Assembly (NCBI GenBank): GCA_951801675.1
Contig: CATONX010000014.1
Location: 1-54,470, forward strand
Origin: an uncultured Eubacteriales bacterium
GTDB lineage: Bacteria; Bacillota; Clostridia; Oscillospirales; Acutalibacteraceae
Direction: 5' to 3'
DNA length: 54,470 nt
The translations under genes were made by a program, and so were the position numbers. Position 1 is the first letter of the stretch; every line of letters starts with the position of its first letter. Of the stretch, positions 6,048 to 13,099 are shown in pieces. The notes under the pieces were generated by a model. The model searched no databases, was not told the DNA's origin, and saw nothing but the letters and a program-made list of their open reading frames with translations.

Positions 6048-8459
6048 ATGGATATCCGAATTGCCCTGGCAGGCAACCCGAACAGCGGAAAAACCACCCT
6101 GTTCAATGCACTGACCGGCGCCAACCAGTTCGTGGGAAACTGGCCGGGCGTCACGGTAGAGAAAAAGGAAGGCAAGCTGAAAAAGCACAGCAATGTGACC
6201 ATCATGGACCTTCCGGGAATTTACTCGCTTTCGCCTTACACTCTGGAGGAGGTGGTGGCGAGGAACTATCTTGTAGGGGAACGCCCCGACGCCATTCTCA
6301 ACATCATTGACGGCACCAATCTCGAGCGCAACCTGTACCTGACCACGCAGCTGACCGAGCTGGGTATTCCGGTAGTGGTTGCGGTCAACATGATGGACGT
6401 GGTCGAGAAAAACGGCGACCGTATTCACATCGGCGAGCTCTCCCGTCAGCTGGGATGTAACGTGGTGGAAATCTCGGCTTTAAAGGGCACCGGAGTCATG
6501 GAGGCGGCTGAGGCAGCGGTCAAAGCGGCCGGCGGCGTCAAAACCATTCCTCAGCACAGCTTCAGCGGCCCGGTGGAGCACGCCATTGCCCACATTGAGG
6601 AGGCGGCGGTGCACAACCTGCCCGCCGAGCAGCAGCGCTGGTACGCCGTCAAGATCTTTGAACGGGATGAGAAGGTTCTGTCTCAGTTAAACCTGGATAA
6701 AACCACGCTTGGCCACATCGAAGAGGACATTAAGGCCGCGGAGAAGGAGCTCGACGACGATGCGCAGAGCATCATCACCAACGAGCGGTACGTGTACATC
6801 GCGTCCATCCTCAAAGGCTGCTATCAGAAAAAGAACCGCGGCAAACTTTCCACCTCCGACAAGATCGACAAGGTGGTAACCAACCGCTGGCTGGCTCTGC
6901 CGATTTTCGCGGTGGTCATGTTTATCGTCTATTTCCTGTCGGTCACCACGGTGGGCACCTGGGCTACCGACTGGGCCAATGACGGCGTGTTCGGCGACGG
7001 CTTCCATCTTTTTGCCATGGGCTCGGCCGAATATGAGGAAGCAGCGGAAGAATATGTGGTTCCCGGCGCGATGGTGGAGGCCTTCGAGTCGGCCGCCGAG
7101 GAAGCGGGGTTAGACCCCGCTAAAGCTACCGACCTGACCACTACCGCTTATCTCTATGACGACGAAGGAAACGTGGAGGAAGAAATCTCCGTGGACTTCG
7201 CCGCTTATGAAGAGGCGGCTTCCATAGAAGAACCCGATCCCGCCAGCTACGGTGTGTGGGTGCCCGGCATCCCGGTGCTCATCAGCAGCGGCCTTGACGC
7301 CGTCAACTGCGCCGACTGGCTCAGGGGCCTGATTTTAGACGGAATCGTCGGCGGCGTCGGCGCGGTTCTGGGCTTTGTTCCCCAGATGCTGGTCCTTTTT
7401 TTACTGCTGGCATTCCTGGAATCCTGCGGGTACATGGCGCGCATCGCCTTTGTTCTGGACCGGATTTTCCGTAAGTTCGGCTTGTCCGGCAAGTCCTTTA
7501 TCCCCATGCTCATCGGCACCGGCTGCGGCATTCCCGGCATTATGGCTTCTAGAACCATTGAAAACGACCGGGACCGCAAGATGACCGTTATGACCACCAC
7601 CTTTATCCCCTGCAGCGCGAAGCTGCCCATCATCGCGCTGATTGCGGGCGCGCTGTTCGGCGGGGCATGGTGGGTGGCGCCCAGCGCCTACTTTGTCGGC
7701 ATCGCGGCCATCATCCTTTCCGGTATCATGCTAAAAAAAACCAAGATGTTCGCGGGCGATCCGGCGCCTTTCGTGATGGAGCTGCCGGCTTACCATTGGC
7801 CCACGGTTAGAAACATTCTGCGTTCCATGTGGGAGCGGGCCTGGTCCTTCATCAAGAAGGCCGGTACGGTCATTCTTCTCTCGGCCATTCTCCTTTGGTT
7901 TTTGCAGGGCTTCGGCTTCGAGAACGGCACCTTCGGTATGGTTGAGGACCTCAACAACTCTATTCTGGCGGCCATCGGCGGCGCGATTGCCTGGATTTTC
8001 TCTCCCTTGGGCTGGGGCGACTGGCAGGCAGCTGTAGCCACCATCACCGGCCTCATCGCCAAGGAAAACGTGGTGGGTACCTTCGGCGTGCTCTACGGCG
8101 GCTTCGACGAAGTGGCCGAGAACGGCTGGCAGGTCTGGGTCAACATGCGCACCTTCTTCACGCCTCTTTCGGCCTATTCCTTCCTGATCTTTAACCTCCT
8201 GTGCGCGCCCTGCTTTGCGGCTATCGGCGCCATCAAGCGGGAAATGAACAGCGCCAAATGGACCTTCTTCGCCATCGGGTATCAGTGCGTGTTCGCCTAC
8301 GCGGTTTCCCTGGTGGTCTACCAGCTGGGTATGCTGTTTACCGGTCAGGGAACTATCATCGGCTCCATTGCCGCTTTTGCCATCGTGGCGCTGATTTTAT
8401 TCCTGCTGCTTCGCCCGTATCGAGAAAGCAACACGCTCAAAGCAAAGGTGAAGGTGTAA
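6048..8459 (+). CDS. feoB: Ferrous iron transport protein FeoB
   Basis: An 803-residue membrane GTPase for Fe(II) uptake. The N-terminal G domain has GNPNSGKTT (9-17), DLPG (G3), NMMD (G4) and SALKG (G5), followed by the helical switch region. Membrane segments start near residue 280. The two Gate regions are recognisable, including GYMARIAFVLD and the GTGCGIPGIMASRTI stretch with its conserved Cys, then FIPCSAKLPI. Unusual is a highly acidic extracellular segment of about 115 residues (about 305-420, full of EE and D) between the first and second membrane segments; most FeoB proteins are short here. GGGAAAGGAACG lies upstream of the ATG. It has its own operator and is followed by its usual small Cys-rich partner. 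Confidence 0.97.
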   Translation: MDIRIALAGNPNSGKTTLFNALTGANQFVGNWPGVTVEKKEGKLKKHSNVTIMDLPGIYSLSPYTLEEVVARNYLVGERPDAILNIIDGTNLERNLYLTTQLTELGIPVVVAVNMMDVVEKNGDRIHIGELSRQLGCNVVEISALKGTGVMEAAEAAVKAAGGVKTIPQHSFSGPVEHAIAHIEEAAVHNLPAEQQRWYAVKIFERDEKVLSQLNLDKTTLGHIEEDIKAAEKELDDDAQSIITNERYVYIASILKGCYQKKNRGKLSTSDKIDKVVTNRWLALPIFAVVMFIVYFLSVTTVGTWATDWANDGVFGDGFHLFAMGSAEYEEAAEEYVVPGAMVEAFESAAEEAGLDPAKATDLTTTAYLYDDEGNVEEEISVDFAAYEEAASIEEPDPASYGVWVPGIPVLISSGLDAVNCADWLRGLILDGIVGGVGAVLGFVPQMLVLFLLLAFLESCGYMARIAFVLDRIFRKFGLSGKSFIPMLIGTGCGIPGIMASRTIENDRDRKMTVMTTTFIPCSAKLPIIALIAGALFGGAWWVAPSAYFVGIAAIILSGIMLKKTKMFAGDPAPFVMELPAYHWPTVRNILRSMWERAWSFIKKAGTVILLSAILLWFLQGFGFENGTFGMVEDLNNSILAAIGGAIAWIFSPLGWGDWQAAVATITGLIAKENVVGTFGVLYGGFDEVAENGWQVWVNMRTFFTPLSAYSFLIFNLLCAPCFAAIGAIKREMNSAKWTFFAIGYQCVFAYAVSLVVYQLGMLFTGQGTIIGSIAAFAIVALILFLLLRPYRESNTLKAKVKV

Positions 8460-8481
8460 GCCGGGTAAGGAGGAGTAAAAG

Positions 8482-8652
8482 ATGTGGGATTTCCTTTGTG
8501 CAAACTGGGGAACCATTGTGATCGCCGCGGCAATGGCGGCTGTGGTCGTCCTGATCGTCGTAAAGCTTCGAAGGGATCGGAAAAAGGGCAAGTCCAGCTG
8601 CGGCTGCGGGTGTGACCATTGCCCATCCGCGGGAATGTGCCACAAAAAATAG
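8482..8652 (+). CDS. FeoB-associated Cys-rich membrane protein
   Basis: This 56-residue protein has a single membrane helix (about 10-28, GTIVIAAAMAAVVVLIVVKL), a basic stretch and a Cys-rich tail SSCGCGCDHCPSAGMCHKK. It matches the small FeoB-associated proteins of Firmicutes, sometimes compared with FeoC, that probably bind iron or an Fe-S cluster beside FeoB. AAGGAGGAG precedes ATG 8482, 22 bases after feoB. Confidence 0.9.
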   Translation: MWDFLCANWGTIVIAAAMAAVVVLIVVKLRRDRKKGKSSCGCGCDHCPSAGMCHKK

Positions 8653-8884
8653 AGATGTGCCCGGGTGGTTGGATGCGGTCTTCCTCCTTGGCTTTGGGCT
8701 GGGGCCGCCCGTTTCCAGTTCAGGGGAACGCATAACGCTTCGGGTTTCCAAACAGAGGGGAGGAGGAGCACGAGCCTGTTTCGTGCTCCCCCAAGGGACC
8801 CCACCGTGCGCAAATGAGCCCGTTTACGCCGGACTTTGCCGGACCGGCGGAAATGGCGGTCCGGCTGAGCATAAAAAGAAAGCG
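8653..8884 (+). other. Non-coding stretch with two strong hairpins
   Basis: GGAGCACGA/TCGTGCTCC (8765-8773 and 8781-8789) and GCCGGACCG/CGGTCCGGC (8838-8846 and 8857-8865). No ribosome binding site or family-like frame is seen. It may form a folded 3' untranslated region of the feo transcript. Confidence 0.4.
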
Positions 8885-8903
8885 CGGCATAAAGCCGTTT
8901 TTT
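8885..8903 (+). terminator. Terminator of the feo operon
   Basis: CGGC-ATAAA-GCCG followed by six T (8898-8903). Confidence 0.6.
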
Positions 8904-8914
8904 ATTCCGAGAAG

Positions 8915-8930
8915 GTTAGTTTATACTAAC
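8915..8930 (+). promoter_or_regulatory. DtxR-type operator upstream of the DUF2325 gene
   Basis: GTTAGTTTATACTAAC is a perfect 16-bp inverted repeat of the same type as the feo operators. It contains TATACT (8922-8927), which could be the -10 of a promoter. It lies 12 bases after the feo terminator and implies a second iron-controlled transcript. Confidence 0.75.
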
Positions 8931-9071
8931 TGTGGATGCAGGCCTTTAGAAATAGCGTGGTAAAAGCATTTCACACGGCCCAAAAGCGGCGGGCTGAAGC
9001 AAAGAGATTGCACAGGCAGCGAAGAGGGTGGACAAACAAGCGACGCAATGGCACACTAGAAAGGAGCAGCT

Positions 9072-9359
9072 ATGAGCATTGTAATTGTGGGCGGAAACGA
9101 ACGGATGGTTTGCCAGTACGAAACCATCTGCAAGGAATACGGGTGCAAGGCGAAGATATTCGCGAAGGAAAACGGTTCCCTCAAGAAGAAAATGGGCTGC
9201 CCGGACCTTCTGATTCTCTTTACCAGCACGGTTTCCCACAAAATGGTTATCAGCGCCTTCCAGGAGGCAAAACGCAACCATGTTCCGGTCGCGCGGGTCC
9301 ATACCAGCAGCGCCGCTGCGTTGCACGCGGTCTTGTCCGAGCGTGGCCTGAAACGATAA
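9072..9359 (+). CDS. DUF2325 protein linked to Feo
   Basis: A 95-residue protein with the DUF2325 pattern: MSIVIVGGNERMVCQYETICKEYGC at the start and DLLILFTSTVSHKMVISAFQEAKRN in the middle, ending in VARVHTSSAAAL. DUF2325 proteins are often found beside feoAB in Firmicutes; the biochemical role is unknown. AAAGGAGCAGCT precedes ATG 9072. The operator at 8915 places it in the same iron regulon. Confidence 0.85.
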   Translation: MSIVIVGGNERMVCQYETICKEYGCKAKIFAKENGSLKKKMGCPDLLILFTSTVSHKMVISAFQEAKRNHVPVARVHTSSAAALHAVLSERGLKR

Positions 9360-9493
9360 GAGAGAAAGGAAACTGCGTTGCTCTGCCGGTTTGCAGGATG
9401 CCGTAAAGACGGCACGCCGGTGTCTTTCCCACTCATACAACCGGGCTTTTTTTCATATAAAAGAAAGAAAACCGGGAAAAAGAGGGGAAAAAC

Positions 9494-9628
9494 ATGGCCA
9501 AGGGAAAGCCGCCTCAGCTGCGATATGTCTTTCAAGACCCCAATCCGCCTGCAGTCACACGGGAGCGGATTAAGGAACTGGTAATCGAGAAACGGATGGA
9601 GGAAATGCGTAAAAAAAGCATGGTGTAA
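9494..9628 (+). CDS. Small 44-residue protein of unknown function
   Basis: The frame reads MAKGKPPQLRYVFQDPNP and continues to a charged helix-like C-terminal half (ERIKELVIEKRMEEMRKKS). AGGGGAAAA lies upstream of ATG 9494, and the codon pattern is coding-like. No membrane segment or Cys. I do not recognise a characterised family. It sits inside the element between the DUF2325 gene and the aldolase and could belong to the element's own backbone. Confidence 0.6.
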   Translation: MAKGKPPQLRYVFQDPNPPAVTRERIKELVIEKRMEEMRKKSMV

Positions 9629-9656
9629 TTTGCGCAGAAGGTTTTTTTATTTTCCG

Positions 9657-9685
9657 TTGACAAATGGCCAAGGCAATGGTACAAT
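9657..9685 (+). promoter_or_regulatory. Strong sigma-A promoter upstream of the aldolase
   Basis: TTGACA (9657-9662), a 17-base spacer and TACAAT (9680-9685), near consensus. No Feo operator overlaps it, so the downstream aldolase-recombinase part may be expressed independently of iron. Confidence 0.75.
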
Positions 9686-9775
9686 GGATTTGACAAGTAA
9701 AAGCTTTAAAGCATTAAAGTAAAACAATTGAGCGAAAAGAGTGGAAAATCCATGACATTGAGAAAAGGCAATCTT

Positions 9776-10729
9776 ATGAGCGTCCGGGACGATGTTAAGG
9801 TTCTTGACGCGACCATCCGTGACGGCGGACTGTGCAACAACTTTGAATTTACCGATGAATTCGTTACCGAGCTTTATAAAGCAAATGTGAAGAGCGGCAT
9901 CGATTATATGGAGTTTGGTTATAAAGCCAGCAAAAGCCTTTTTGACCCGTCGAAATTCGGAAAGTGGAAGTTCTGCAGCGAAGAAGATCTCCGTTCGATT
10001 GTCGGGGATAACATCAGCGACATGAAAATAGCGGTTATGGCGGATGTAGGCCGCTGTGATTTCAAGACGGATTTTCTTCCAAAAAGCGAGAGCGTGATTG
10101 ACATGGTGCGAGTGGCGTGCTACATTCACCAAATTCCCGCTGCCGTTGAGATGATTGAGTACTTGCACAGCTTAGGCTATGAAGTAAGCTGCAATATTAT
10201 GGCGGTTTCCCAGGCGAGCACCGAACAGGTTGACGATGCCTTGGATATGCTGTGCAGTTCCAGTGTAGACGTTATTTATCTGGTGGACAGCTATGGCTCT
10301 CTTTATCCGGAAAATGCCGCCGCCCTTGCACGCAAGTACATTGATTGTGCGGAAAAGGTAGGAAAAAAGATTGGCTTTCACGCGCACAACAATCAGAATC
10401 TTGCCTTTGCGAATACGATTGAAACCATGTCTTACGGGGTTTCCTACCTGGACGCAACGGCCATGGGCATGGGCAGAGGCGCGGGAAACTGTGCTATGGA
10501 GCTGCTTTTGGGCTTCCTGAAAAACCCGAAGTTCAGCCTTTACAGCCTCCTCACCTTCATTGAGAAATATATGATCCCGCTTAAGGAAGCGGGAGTGGTC
10601 TGGGGTTACGACCTGCAATATATGTTTACCGGACAGCTTAACCGCCATCCGAAAGAGGCCATGGCGTTCACTGCCGAAAACAGAAGCGATTACTGTGAAT
10701 TCTATAAATCGCTTTTGGATAATTTCTAA
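9776..10729 (+). CDS. Aldolase of the DRE-TIM (HMGL-like) superfamily
   Basis: A 317-residue protein with the DRE-TIM signature VLDATIRDGGL near the N-terminus, which provides metal-binding and catalytic Asp and Arg residues, and the metal-binding FHAHNNQNLA about two-thirds along. These match the family of 4-hydroxy-2-oxovalerate aldolase, HMG-CoA lyase and homocitrate synthase. The length and AMGMGRGAGNC fit the 4-hydroxy-2-oxovalerate-aldolase-like group found in surface-polysaccharide and other clusters. The substrate cannot be told. ATG 9776 is preferred; ATG 9752 is also possible. It is the only metabolic gene in the element and has no obvious iron link. The recombinase follows 70 bases later. 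Confidence 0.8.
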   Translation: MSVRDDVKVLDATIRDGGLCNNFEFTDEFVTELYKANVKSGIDYMEFGYKASKSLFDPSKFGKWKFCSEEDLRSIVGDNISDMKIAVMADVGRCDFKTDFLPKSESVIDMVRVACYIHQIPAAVEMIEYLHSLGYEVSCNIMAVSQASTEQVDDALDMLCSSSVDVIYLVDSYGSLYPENAAALARKYIDCAEKVGKKIGFHAHNNQNLAFANTIETMSYGVSYLDATAMGMGRGAGNCAMELLLGFLKNPKFSLYSLLTFIEKYMIPLKEAGVVWGYDLQYMFTGQLNRHPKEAMAFTAENRSDYCEFYKSLLDNF

Positions 10730-10737
10730 GGGAAAAT

Positions 10738-10771
10738 GCTCCGGCTTCGTCCGTTTTGGAGGAGCCGGAGC
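10738..10771 (+). other. 9-bp hairpin between aldolase and recombinase
   Basis: GCTCCGGCT (10738-10746) pairs with AGCCGGAGC (10763-10771). No U tract follows, so it is more likely an RNA-stability or attenuating structure than a full terminator. Confidence 0.45.
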
Positions 10772-10799
10772 TTCGCAGGGTTTACAAAGGAGGGCATTT

Positions 10800-12314
10800 T
10801 TGAGAATTGCAGCCTATTGCCGGGTCAGTACCGACAAGGAAGCGCAAATCGAATCGATGGAAAACCAAAAGCTCTTTTTTGAGGACTTCGCTAAAAAACA
10901 GGGATATCTTCTGGTGCAGATATACGCCGACGAAGGGATTTCCGGAAAACAGGTCAAAAATCGCACCCAGTTTCTCCGTCTGCTTGAGGACGCGAAGCTG
11001 GGGCTTTTTGACATGGTGGTGGTTAAGGACATCAGCCGCTTCGCCAGAAACACGGTGGATTCCCTGCAGGCCATCCGGGAGCTGAAAGCCTGCAGGGTGG
11101 AAATCCTCTTTTTGTCCAACAACCAGACGGTTTTAGGCAACAGCGAATTCATGCTGACCATATTCAGCGCCCTGGCCCAGGAGGAGAGCGCCAACCTTTC
11201 CAAGCGGGTCAAGTTCGGGCTGGAGGTGAGCGCCAAGAAGGGGAGAGTCCCCAATTTTATCTACGGATACGAACGGCTGGATGCCCAAACTCTGCAGATT
11301 CAGCCCGAAGAAGCCCAGGTGGTCAAGGAGATTTTCCGCCTTTATGCAAAGGAAGGGCTTGGGACCAGACGCATCGCGGCAACGCTGGACGAAAGGGGCA
11401 TTGTGACGAAGCAGGGAGCCGGATGGTCCCCGAAAACCATTCGCCGGATTCTGGCAAACCCGATCTACGCCGGGGTTCTTCTCAACCACAAAACCGAGAC
11501 CACCGATTTTCTCACCGGCGCCAAACGGTCAAGGCCCCCGGAGGAATGGTTTGTCCATCCCAGGGAGGAATACCGAATTGTCGACCCGGCGCTGTTTGAG
11601 AAGGCCCAAGACGTTATGAGGGAGCGGCAGCGCCGCTACCAGAAAAACGAAAAAGACCCAGCCGGCCGGTACAGCGGCCGCCACCGGTTTAGCACCCTGA
11701 TTCAGTGCAGCCGCTGCGGGTATTCCTTTACCCGGCGGGTTTGGTCCTCCCGCCTGCGTACCCACGTGTTCTGGCATTGCGCGGGAAACCACAACCGAAC
11801 CGCAGCCTTCTGCCCGAATACCATAAACCTCTACGAAGAGGATCTGCTTTGTCACCTAAAGAGATACTTCCTGTCCGTCCTTGGAGACCCGGCCGCTTTT
11901 CAAAAAGAGGTGGCAAGAGAGGCAAGGCGAAGGCTTGCCGGAGAACGAGAGCAAGAGAGCGCTGCAAAGCTCAAAGACCAGCTTCCCCGCCTTTTTGCGC
12001 AGCTGGAGAGGCAGAAGGACCTTTATACCGAAGGTATCCTGTCCATGGAGGAACTCAAAGCCCAGCGGACGCGGTTGACGGTCAAAATACAGGAGCTTGA
12101 AAAGCGGATTGCGGCCCGGCAGCAAAAGCAGGAGGAGATAGAAACCGAAGAAGCCGCAGCCGCCCAGGAGCCGCTGGATTTGGAGCGATGGGAGAACAAA
12201 GATTTTCGGCGGCTTCTCGAAAAAATTACGGTCGAGGAAGACGGCACGGTTCGCATTGGGTTGAGAGAATATGTAAGGCAGGAGGAATCTCGTTCCCCAT
12301 TTGTGGGCAGCTAG
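10800..12314 (+). CDS. Large serine recombinase (site-specific integrase/excisionase)
   Basis: A 504-residue recombinase. The catalytic domain starts LRIAAYCRVSTDKE with the nucleophile S10 and ISRFARNTVDSL. The Recombinase domain runs from about residue 165 (FIYGYERLDAQ) through GAGWSPKTIRRILANPIYAG. A zinc-ribbon follows with CSRCGYSF, then WHC and FCPN, and a coiled coil lies near 390-465. TTG 10800 is taken as start because AAAGGAGGG lies 5 bases upstream and family members begin at this point. The TAG stop (12312-12314) falls inside the right attachment site, and the last residues are encoded by the arm itself. It should integrate and excise the element; no separate directionality factor was recognised. 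Confidence 0.93.
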   Translation: MRIAAYCRVSTDKEAQIESMENQKLFFEDFAKKQGYLLVQIYADEGISGKQVKNRTQFLRLLEDAKLGLFDMVVVKDISRFARNTVDSLQAIRELKACRVEILFLSNNQTVLGNSEFMLTIFSALAQEESANLSKRVKFGLEVSAKKGRVPNFIYGYERLDAQTLQIQPEEAQVVKEIFRLYAKEGLGTRRIAATLDERGIVTKQGAGWSPKTIRRILANPIYAGVLLNHKTETTDFLTGAKRSRPPEEWFVHPREEYRIVDPALFEKAQDVMRERQRRYQKNEKDPAGRYSGRHRFSTLIQCSRCGYSFTRRVWSSRLRTHVFWHCAGNHNRTAAFCPNTINLYEEDLLCHLKRYFLSVLGDPAAFQKEVAREARRRLAGEREQESAAKLKDQLPRLFAQLERQKDLYTEGILSMEELKAQRTRLTVKIQELEKRIAARQQKQEEIETEEAAAAQEPLDLERWENKDFRRLLEKITVEEDGTVRIGLREYVRQEESRSPFVGS

Positions 12315-12337
12315 TCAGGTTGCCGACCCGATCATTC
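12293..12337. other. attR of the serine-recombinase element
   Basis: The element arm TTCCCCATTTGTGGGCA is 12293-12309, then 6 bases, then the crossover CA at 12316-12317 in CAGGTTGCC, then the host half. Joined to the left end it gives 17+6+2+6+17 = 48 bases with inverted arms, a normal attP size for large serine integrases. Confidence 0.75.
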
Positions 12338-12693
12338 TTTCCGCGCGGGTATGCGATCCCTGCGAGTGCCGGGGCGGTTGCGACTGCTTCAGCGAAGGCT
12401 GCGTCATTCCCGATTGCATATGCCGCCGCTTCGGAGGACCTCTGGGCGGTTGCAGACCGGAAAAGGTCATATACGTAACCATCGGCGTATTTACCATCAT
12501 CCAGCTGGAGAGAAATGTCCAGATGCTCATTCCTGTCTACGATTTCTGTATCCCGGATAAGGAATGCACCACCACCACCGACAACCCCTGTGATCTGTTC
12601 CAAAAGATCCGCTTCCCGGTGGAGCAGTTCTTCCCGCCCAAGGCGGAAGACGTGGCGGGCGAGGATGACGGGTATCACGGCTGCTGCAAGTAA
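12316..12693 (+). CDS. 3' part of the interrupted conserved clostridial gene
   Basis: This frame (QVADPIILSARVCDPCE to HGCCK) has no credible start of its own; a TTG at 12301 lies in the element arm. It encodes a Cys-rich stretch (CECRGGCDCFSEGC, CICRRFGG) followed by IYVTIGVFTIIQLERNVQM, VYDFCIPDKEC and FPVEQFFPPK. It continues the N-terminal half at 4168-4632 when the element is removed, giving a protein of about 280 residues. As it stands it is probably not translated alone. Function unknown. Confidence 0.8.
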   Translation, partial: QVADPIILSARVCDPCECRGGCDCFSEGCVIPDCICRRFGGPLGGCRPEKVIYVTIGVFTIIQLERNVQMLIPVYDFCIPDKECTTTTDNPCDLFQKIRFPVEQFFPPKAEDVAGEDDGYHGCCK

Positions 12694-12714
12694 GATCGGA
12701 CGGGCAAAGGGTCC

Positions 12715-12748
12715 AAAAGGCCCCCGCAGACAACTGCGGGGGCCTTTT
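12715..12748 (+). terminator. Terminator of the interrupted gene
   Basis: AAAAGGCCCCCGCAG (12715-12729), loop ACAA, CTGCGGGGGCCTTTT (12734-12748): a perfect 15-bp stem with flanking A and T runs. It probably works in both directions. Confidence 0.9.
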
Positions 12749-12749
12749 C

Positions 12750-13051
12750 ATTTTAGCGGAGAACGCTAGCTTGAGATTGAAAACTCGCGTATCAGCAATT
12801 GAAGCGCCCGCCTTTTTGCAATCTGGCAGGATGCTGCAAGGGCGGATTTTCATGAAAGAGAAGGCAAGAGAACAGCTAGGAACAGCCGGCGCGGACGAAA
12901 TACATCCGGGAAAATGCCGGATGCCGGTGGCGTGGAAAAGTCCTAAAAGGGCCATGCTACCGGCTAGCATCTCGCCTGGCTTTATGCTGTAAGCGAAAGC
13001 GGATGGAGAATTTTCATCGGGATTGCCGGCAGTTTGCGTAACAAAAAGAAA
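12750..13051. other. Intergenic stretch without a supported gene
   Basis: Open frames at 12771-12992 (+) and 12527-12970 (-) lack a ribosome binding site and any family-like sequence. Nothing recognisable. Confidence 0.5.
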
Positions 13052-13079
13052 GGCCGGAGGCTGTCAAAAGCATCCGGCC
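13052..13079 (-). terminator. Terminator of the ddl-murI-argS-methyltransferase operon
   Basis: On the minus strand GGCCGGA/TCCGGCC (13079-13073 and 13058-13052) is followed by TTTCTTTTTG. It lies just past the methyltransferase stop. Confidence 0.75.
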
Positions 13080-13099
13080 AGGTTGTGAACTGGTTTTGC

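Larger units (their letters stand above)
4631..12316. mobile_element. 7.69-kb serine-recombinase element carrying a Feo iron-uptake regulon, inside a conserved gene
   Basis: The distance between the two crossover sites is 7,686 bases. The contents in order are a DtxR-type repressor, feoA, feoA, feoB, a Cys-rich FeoB-associated protein, a DUF2325 protein, a 44-residue protein, an aldolase and a large serine recombinase whose last codons run through the right arm. Perfect 17-bp inverted arms bound it, as expected for the P and P' half-sites of a large serine integrase. Excision at CAGG would rebuild the host gene in frame and yield a 48-bp attP. There are no phage structural, replication or conjugation genes. 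It could be a mobile genomic island or a developmentally excised intervening element like skin. Confidence 0.85.

Noticed and set aside
8612-8929. Plus-strand frame of 105 codons after feoB
   Set aside because: It overlaps the Cys-rich FeoB-associated gene, two hairpins, the feo terminator and an operator.
4638-12309. The 17-bp inverted repeats as transposon terminal repeats
   Set aside because: There is no transposase, the arms lie 6 bases inside the crossover rather than at the very ends, no target duplication of usual size is seen, and a large serine recombinase with in-frame gene restoration explains them better.
12771-12992. Small plus-strand frame of 73 codons
   Set aside because: No ribosome binding site, no coding pattern, and it lies in the gap between two terminators.
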